Shown in pieces: positions 58,385 to 64,000 of a stretch of 64,000 nucleotides of DNA (positions within the stretch are counted from its first letter, which is position 1; the number at the start of each line of letters is the position of its first letter). The stretch covers positions 112,358,897-112,422,896 of the forward strand of contig OX638370.1 in NCBI GenBank assembly GCA_951812925.1, written 5' to 3'. Both the position numbers and the translations under genes were made by a program. The notes under the pieces were generated by a model, which made no database searches, had not been told where the DNA came from, and saw only the letters and a list, made by a program, of their open reading frames with translations. This DNA comes from Calliopum simillimum. Lineage: Eukaryota > Arthropoda > Insecta > Diptera > Lauxaniidae.

Positions 58385-59340
58385 TTGCATTTCGTTTTCA
58401 AAAACTTGAACATTTTCATCTCAGTGTAAAGCAACAGCGACAAGTTTTGTTTATTTTTTTATATGTTTCCGAATACTACATAGCCATAGTATATTAGTCA
58501 ATTTGTTGTTGTAGCAGATGTTGTTGAATTCTGTCAGTGTATGTATGTATGTATGTGCATAGGAAAAAGGATCAAGATCGACACACATTTTTAAAATTCT
58601 TTTCCATTACAATAATTCACTTCGTTTTCGTTTTCCTTTTCAATTTTCTCTTTTAATGTGTTTTTCATTTTGCTAGAGCTTGTTGTTGTTGTTTTTGTTG
58701 CATTTTGTTTTTATTTTCCTTTAAATTGTTTTTGCTTTTGCATGAATTTAATAGAATTTTAAGCTAAAAATTTCACTGCAACTAGTGCATAGAGTAATGT
58801 GATGCAGTTGAGACGCTTTTTTTTGGAAGAGAACGTTGGTTTTGTGCTTTTTCTTTCGCTTTGAAGCTTTTAACGGGATTTTAAAGCTCTTAGTGTATTG
58901 TGCTGTGTTTTGTTGAAAAAGCTTTGAGCTCGCTTGAGCTTTGTGAATAATTTTGTGCGCTTTAACTCTTAAAAAAGCTTTAATAAAAGCTTTAAATTTT
59001 GCTGTTGAAAATTTCAATCTTTAAATTTAAAAAAAAATCGTATTTCTAATCCTTCCTGTGTTATTCTGTGAAAAAATTCGCCAGCAAGTGTAATAATTGT
59101 GTTTTTCAAAAACTTAAATCTCTGTTAAATGACGCAGAAAGAACTTAAATTTTCAAAAAAGTTTTATCATACCTGCATACATTTAATATGTTACATATAA
59201 AAAAGATTTACATTTCCACATGTGTATAGCTCCGAACAGTCTTAAACGCTCCGTAAATATGGCCATTTTCGAGCAAGCTAAACTCTTTGACTTGGCCAAA
59301 AACACAGGCACACCAAAAAAACGGCATGAACTTTTTATTT
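58385..59340. other. Complex sequence, possible internal promoter or untranslated exon
   Basis: Less AT-homopolymeric, with GTATGTATGTATGTATGTG near 58,540, GTTGTTGTTGT runs, and mixed sequence to about 59,110 ending ATTCGCCAGCAAGTGTAATA. It resembles fly 5' untranslated sequence in texture. No TATA, Inr or donor strong enough to call. Confidence 0.25.
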
Positions 59341-60566
59341 CTTACTAGCTACTGCCCGGTGAGCGTTGCCTCACCTTTATCCCGTGGCTTTTTTTTTTTT
59401 TGTTCCGAACAATCACTGAGATCCCAACACGCCCGTCCGAGAGATGCATAGCACCGCCCATTTTTCTAATGAATGTTATTTGGCTTAGTGTCCTTGACAT
59501 ATGTGCCAAATGTTAGTCCTATGCTCCAAACTGTTCCTAAGATCTGTCGAATTGTGTTTTTTAGGGGAGTAGCACCGCCCATTTTCCTATAGTGTGCTAT
59601 TTGGCTTGTATGTATGTATTCTCCTTTAACTCCTAGGAGGAGCATAGGGCCAATATGAAATCTCTCCATTTGTCACGATCCTTTGCGATGACTTTGATCT
59701 CTTGCCACGATTTTCCCGACTCTTGGATTTCCTTTTCCAACGACCTTTTCCAGTTGGTTTTGGGTCTACCACGTCCTCTACTGCCTTGTGTATTCCACTC
59801 AAGGGCCTGGCGACAAACTTCGCTGTGTGTTTTCCGGAGAGTGTGACCAATCCATCCCCATTTGCGCACTTTTTTTTGTGTCTCTGTGAAATTAAATGTC
59901 CAACTTTTCAAGCATTTTGAAAATTTTCCTTGTATGGCAGGTGTCTCGTCTACTTGTTCGAATATACTTAGTTTTTGCTCAGACCTTGAGTTAAATATTT
60001 CAAGTATCCGTGCGAAATTTAGTTGGATTACCTCAATTTCCGAATATGGGAGCTACCACACCCTTTAGTTCAAATCAACTAAGTTTCTAATCAGAGCTTG
60101 TATTTACTATTCTTAGTGTTTGAGTGATATTTGGTTGGATTATCTCAAAAAACACTTTCTGTATAGCATTTTGAGACTTTTATGAGAGGTACCACGCCCT
60201 CTAGTCCGAATTCAACTAGATTTTGGTCAAATCTTGCACTTATAATCCCTTGTTCTTATGTGTATTTGAATTGCGTTATCGTGAACAATGGTTATAAAAT
60301 TGCATTTTAAATGGTTTATGTGTGTCCGTTGACCGACTTCGCTCATTTTTCATACCAAGAGCGAACTTTTACGACGGAGGCAGTGTACAAAATTTCATCA
60401 AATTATCTTGCTTAGTTTTCCCGTGAAAAATAAATCCACCAACAGACAGCCAGCCAGATGGACATGGCTATATCTAATCAGAAGGTGACGCTGATTAAGA
60501 ATATACATACTTTTCCATGCCTGCCACGCCTCCTTCTCTGCGTTACAAACAGAAGGACAGGCAATG
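59341..60566 (-). mobile_element. Retrotransposon-derived region
   Basis: It includes the non-LTR 3' end below, a poly(T) tract at about 59,388 (poly(A) on the minus strand) and flanking TACTGCCCGGTGAGCGTTGC at 59,350. On the other side near 60,430-60,560, CAGACAGCCAGCCAGATGG, GGCTATATCTAATCAG and GAATATACATAC are phrases common in dispersed fly repeats. The internal boundaries are uncertain. Confidence 0.5.
59633..59911 (-). pseudogene. C-terminal end of a non-LTR reverse transcriptase
   Basis: The minus-strand frame reads, in order, KKVRKWGWIGHTLRK, RQALEWNTQG, GRGRPKTNWKRSLEKEI, and AKDRDKWRDFILALCSS. In many animal non-LTR retrotransposons, the polyprotein ends in this W-GH-LR...W-PQG-R-RGRP-TW...DR--WR----LC succession, after the polymerase. 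It ends in a stop at 59,633, so the true C-terminus is probably kept. The upstream coding part is absent, a normal 5' truncation. The clade is unresolved. Confidence 0.75.
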
Positions 60567-60695
60567 AAGGGACGATTAACAGAAAAACGATTAATAATTG
60601 GATATTTTCATATAATTTAAGATTAAATTGTAGCGTCGATTAATCATCGATTAATCGAAAGGTATTATTAATCATTTTCCGGTTAATCGTCCCTT
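60567..60695. mobile_element. 129-bp MITE with AAGGGACGATTAAC ends
   Basis: AAGGGACGATTAAC at the left mirrors GGTTAATCGTCCCTT at the right. The centre is AGCGTCGATTAATCATCGAT. It sits directly after the retrotransposon-type repeat. Confidence 0.78.
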
Positions 60696-63233
60696 TACTA
60701 TCTGGGTGTAACTTTATGTGTCGCCGAAGCTAATTTTTGCCCCGTGGGTATGAGCTTTTCCATGATCTATGTAGAGACATTTAATACCAATCGATTTTAT
60801 ATTTATGAATCTTAATCCAATTGTAAAATTGTTTTAGCTATCAGCACATGAGGGTCCTCGTTTCCAAACACAAAAGTATAGCAAGCGAAACAGTTTTTTT
60901 TTTTCATCTTTCCCAGAAGGATTCTGGGGACAATTTTTTGAGCTATGTTTGTATTAAATACAGAAACAGATTTTTATCCGATTTTTGAGGTTTTTCTTTT
61001 ACATGCTCGAATATGGTTACAATTTTTAAAAGAAATTTTTTTTCGTTAGTACTTCACTGTTTCTCTTTAATATTTTTATGCATTATTAGATCACAAAGAA
61101 GTTACCAGTACATTATTTCTAATAATTACTAAATTTTTCTTTTGTTTACTTTCAGATAAATTCGTTTACTTATACCAAAAATGTTGGAAAACATTAAAAT
61201 CTTCAATGCAAAGGATATTGTTTTTAAGACACATATTAACCTATTCCTTTTTCTTAAATTTCAGATCGTTTACGTTAAGGATACAACATCAGTTAAGATG
61301 AATATGACATTCTCATACAATTGATTTTAAGGTAAATTATTTTCTGTGTTGTAACAACACAAAATTTATGGTTGCTGGGCTGCTTCATGTATCGTTTGTG
61401 TATAGGTGGATACATTAAAACCAAATAAAGAAAAAAAATAAAAATATTAATAAACATACGCTTTTTTTTAAAAAAAAAAAAAAAAAAAAAATCATAAATG
61501 TCATAATCATTTTTTAATAACACTTTTAATACATATTGTAGAGTATCATCGCAACAATAAATCAATCAATCATCGCATTACCAGCTGTTATAACAAAAAC
61601 AACAACTACATTTAAAAACAACAACAACATATCGCCAAAAAACAAAAAAAAAATAAATACAACACGACTACATTATTTTAACATCATTAATTTACATACA
61701 TAAACAACGTAACAGTAATAAAAATAAATAAAATTTTTATTTTTCTTTAGTAAAAAAAACATTATTTTATTTCATTTAAATACATAATTTTAATTTGTAT
61801 TATATTAATTTATAATATTCATATTTATATTTACTTTTATTTATTATATAATCATTTATATGTAAAGATTTTTTTTTATTTTTGTTTTAAACAAGTTTTT
61901 TTATTATCGTGATTTTACAGTTTAGATTTAGCGAAAAACTTTTTAAGCCGAAAAACTTAAGTTTATACATTTTTTTTTCGCTATGCATTTTGCTTTGTTT
62001 CTGTAATATTGGTGTTTTTTACTAAAGAACATGGGACAGTAAGCTTCAACCAACAATGACATTTGACACATGCTTGGATGGCAGCTAATAAGTTTATACA
62101 GTTGTTTCCAAAAAAAAAAAACTTTTTGATGGAATTGTTTCCATATGAATTTTGGCTTAAAAAAGGGGAATTTGAGAAAAAACTAAAATTTTGGATTTTT
62201 GTTTTAATGAGGTAAACATTTTTCGAGTTTAATGCTTGACAAATCCAGAGCAGACGAAATAATTTTCGGCTCGATAATATAAGTATGTCATTTCATTTTG
62301 AAGTGGGAGGGAGTAAATTGTGTAAACGTTTAAAAGTAGTTATAGCTCGTCATTGTCTTCAGTGGAATTTTCCCTGTAGTAGAATTTTTTTTTATTAAAT
62401 TTTTTTAACTTTTTTTATATTTAATCATTTATTTTTTAATGTTTGCTATGTTTAGTTTTGCATGTTAATTATTTGTTTTCAGTGTAATAATTGCATATCA
62501 TTTTTTATTTTTTTATTCAGCGATTTCATCTTAAGTTTCATGTTAAACTATAAATCATATATAAATATTTCATGAAGTTAAAGGACGGTGGTCAATTGTA
62601 TTATTTATTGTCTCCTCTTAGTCGTCGTATATTGTTGATTTTTGAGTTACCCGCAGATATTTCCTATCTAAATGAATCAGTTTATATTTAATAGAGTTAT
62701 AGAATGTCAGGAGCCATATTTATTAACAGTATATTCTTGAATTACTGGATTATTAAAAAAAAATGCCGACAGAAACTAAAAATGGGGGAAGATTCTAGAG
62801 ACTTTTTTTTAATCATTTTCCCGTTGCCCAGAAAACCTGAGAAATCCTCTTCGAGAAAACCGTTTTTCTAATAGCGGGAATTTCTCCATATAAAAAAAAA
62901 TAAAAAATTTCGTGTAGCGATCCATAACTTAAATCCTGTACTGTCACAATAAAAATGACCCAAATATGGCGGACAAAGGTCGATAATGCAGATTTTAATC
63001 GATAACAGAGTACCACGCCTACTATTGGAACACCCTTAATAAGCGGCGGTAAAAGACTGAATCTTATTCTTTTCTAAAGTTTAATCTAACTGAAAGCAAT
63101 ATTCTCGAAATTTGGGAATTGCCGAAACGTAACGGAAGCGCCTGATTTAAGCTTGATGCATATCATATAGATTTCAAAAATACTTTTTGGATTTATAATT
63201 ACTGGGTTGGGCAGATAAAATTAAAAACTCTTA
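60696..63233. other. AT-rich intron-like stretch with two acceptor-like sites
   Basis: Acceptor-like sites end at 61,155 (GTTTACTTTCAG) and 61,264 (CTTAAATTTCAG); see findings. CAACAACAACA repeats occur near 61,560-61,630. No gene is supported elsewhere, and several frames are low-complexity. Confidence 0.35.
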
Positions 63234-63376
63234 AGGCCGTTTTCTCAATGTCTGGTTAAGTACTAATCAGAACTTTAACAGAGAGTTTTGCACTGAAAAT
63301 TTAACAAAAATTTTCAGTGCTAAAATCTCTGTTAAAGTTTTGATTAGTACTTAACCAGACATTGAGAAAACGACCC
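63234..63376. mobile_element. 143-bp hairpin MITE with TTA flanks
   Basis: AGGCCGTTTTCTCAATGTC at the left mirrors GACATTGAGAAAACGACCC at the right and the arms match almost to the centre (AAAATTTTCAGTGC). TTA lies on both sides (63,231-63,233 and 63,377-63,379), fitting a PIF/Harbinger-type 3-bp duplication. Confidence 0.88.
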
Positions 63377-63974
63377 TTATGTAAGAACTTGTTGTGAAGA
63401 ATGACACACGAAAATCTTTTTAGCTGAGCATAGAAGTGTCTTCAGGTTGAAGTCATGAAGTCTATTTCTTTTTGAAAGATTATTTATAGTCAAGCAAATT
63501 GAATTGATACTTTAAAAATCTTAATCTTTTTTTAATCAAATCTGTGGCAAAAAAAAAAGGAAAACACCTTAAGTCGACTTAAGCAAAATAGGTTGGAGCT
63601 AAATTTTTCATCAGATCTGGGTAAAATTATATTTTCGTTTTTGGGTATATTTTTAGTGCTTATTTAGATCTTCATAATGTCCAGAAAGGAAAGAGTAATT
63701 TTTCCCGGAACTAAGTATTAGAAAATTGAGCTCAAAACTATTTTCGATTTAAGCTGTTTTCCCTCATTACCACAGAAATGTTATGATATCCAATTAAAGG
63801 TCTAAAAAAATATCGTATTTGAGGACAGCGAAATAAGTTTAGGAAGGAGGATGAGGGAATATTGTCTTCAGTATTCTGAGATTTTTGTCTGTCTTCATGG
63901 AGAAAACTTAAATTTGATATACTTGTTATTCTACTAATTCTAATTAATATTAAATATCTTATTTTACTTTTCAG
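63377..63974. other. Intron-like stretch at the right edge
   Basis: Nothing recognisable until the acceptor ATTTTACTTTTCAG ending at 63,974. Confidence 0.4.
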
Positions 63975-64000
63975 ACTTGAGCAAAAAAATCATTCAGCGA
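63975..64000 (+). CDS. lola: Probable start of a further lola terminal exon, cut by the window edge
   Basis: Directly after ATTTTACTTTTCAG, the bases AC would complete an upstream codon and the frame LSKKIIQR is open to the last base of the window. The phase is that of the other exons, and GAC giving Asp fits the GAT seen at most of them if the upstream exon ends in G. With only eight codons no finger is expected yet. It could be a chance acceptor. Confidence 0.45.

Noticed and set aside
59626..59920. Several overlapping frames on both strands
   Set aside because: Only the minus-strand frame ending at 59,633 carries the retrotransposon motifs; the others are shadows.

Overview
The window reads as a repeat-riddled, AT-rich stretch of a higher fly (Diptera, Brachycera) genome. 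Its only clear host gene is the alternative 3' part of longitudinals lacking (lola), a BTB/POZ zinc-finger transcription factor locus that joins shared 5' exons to one of many alternative terminal exons. The shared BTB exons are not in the window. I found seven convincing plus-strand zinc-finger terminal exons at about 14.4, 17.5, 23.6, 32.4, 37.0, 44.2 and 49.8 kb. A short candidate exon without a finger lies at 35.5 kb, and the start of a probable further exon runs off the right edge at 63,975. Each opens directly after an AG acceptor, is open in the same phase (two bases completing a codon begun upstream) and ends in its own stop, as expected of mutually exclusive terminal exons. The species cannot be fixed from this sequence, and I have not assigned Drosophila isoform letters because I cannot align here.

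Layout: 0-14 kb is AT-rich intron with a tandem repeat, a decayed reverse transcriptase, an unusual palindromic minisatellite, MITEs and a deleted transposon with a transposase remnant. 14-25 kb holds three zinc-finger exons separated by foldback elements. 25-32 kb is mostly foldback elements and MITEs. 32-50 kb holds four more finger exons and the fingerless candidate, with a 1.5 kb foldback, a decayed non-LTR fragment and a three-level nest of transposons at 46.5-48.3 kb. 50-64 kb has no finger exon until the edge. It holds several repeats, a cluster of good splice sites at 54.6-54.8 kb, more complex sequence at 55.4-59.1 kb that could be regulatory, a retrotransposon 3' end, and a small hairpin MITE.

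All exons serve one gene: each supplies a different DNA-binding C-terminus, usually a C2HC finger followed by a C2H2 finger, to a common BTB N-terminus. Nearly everything else that can be named is mobile DNA, much of it long inverted repeats carrying TA or TTA at both edges. Coordinates of exons are base-exact from splice sites and stops. Edges of most repeats are good to a few bases where inverted termini were visible, otherwise approximate.
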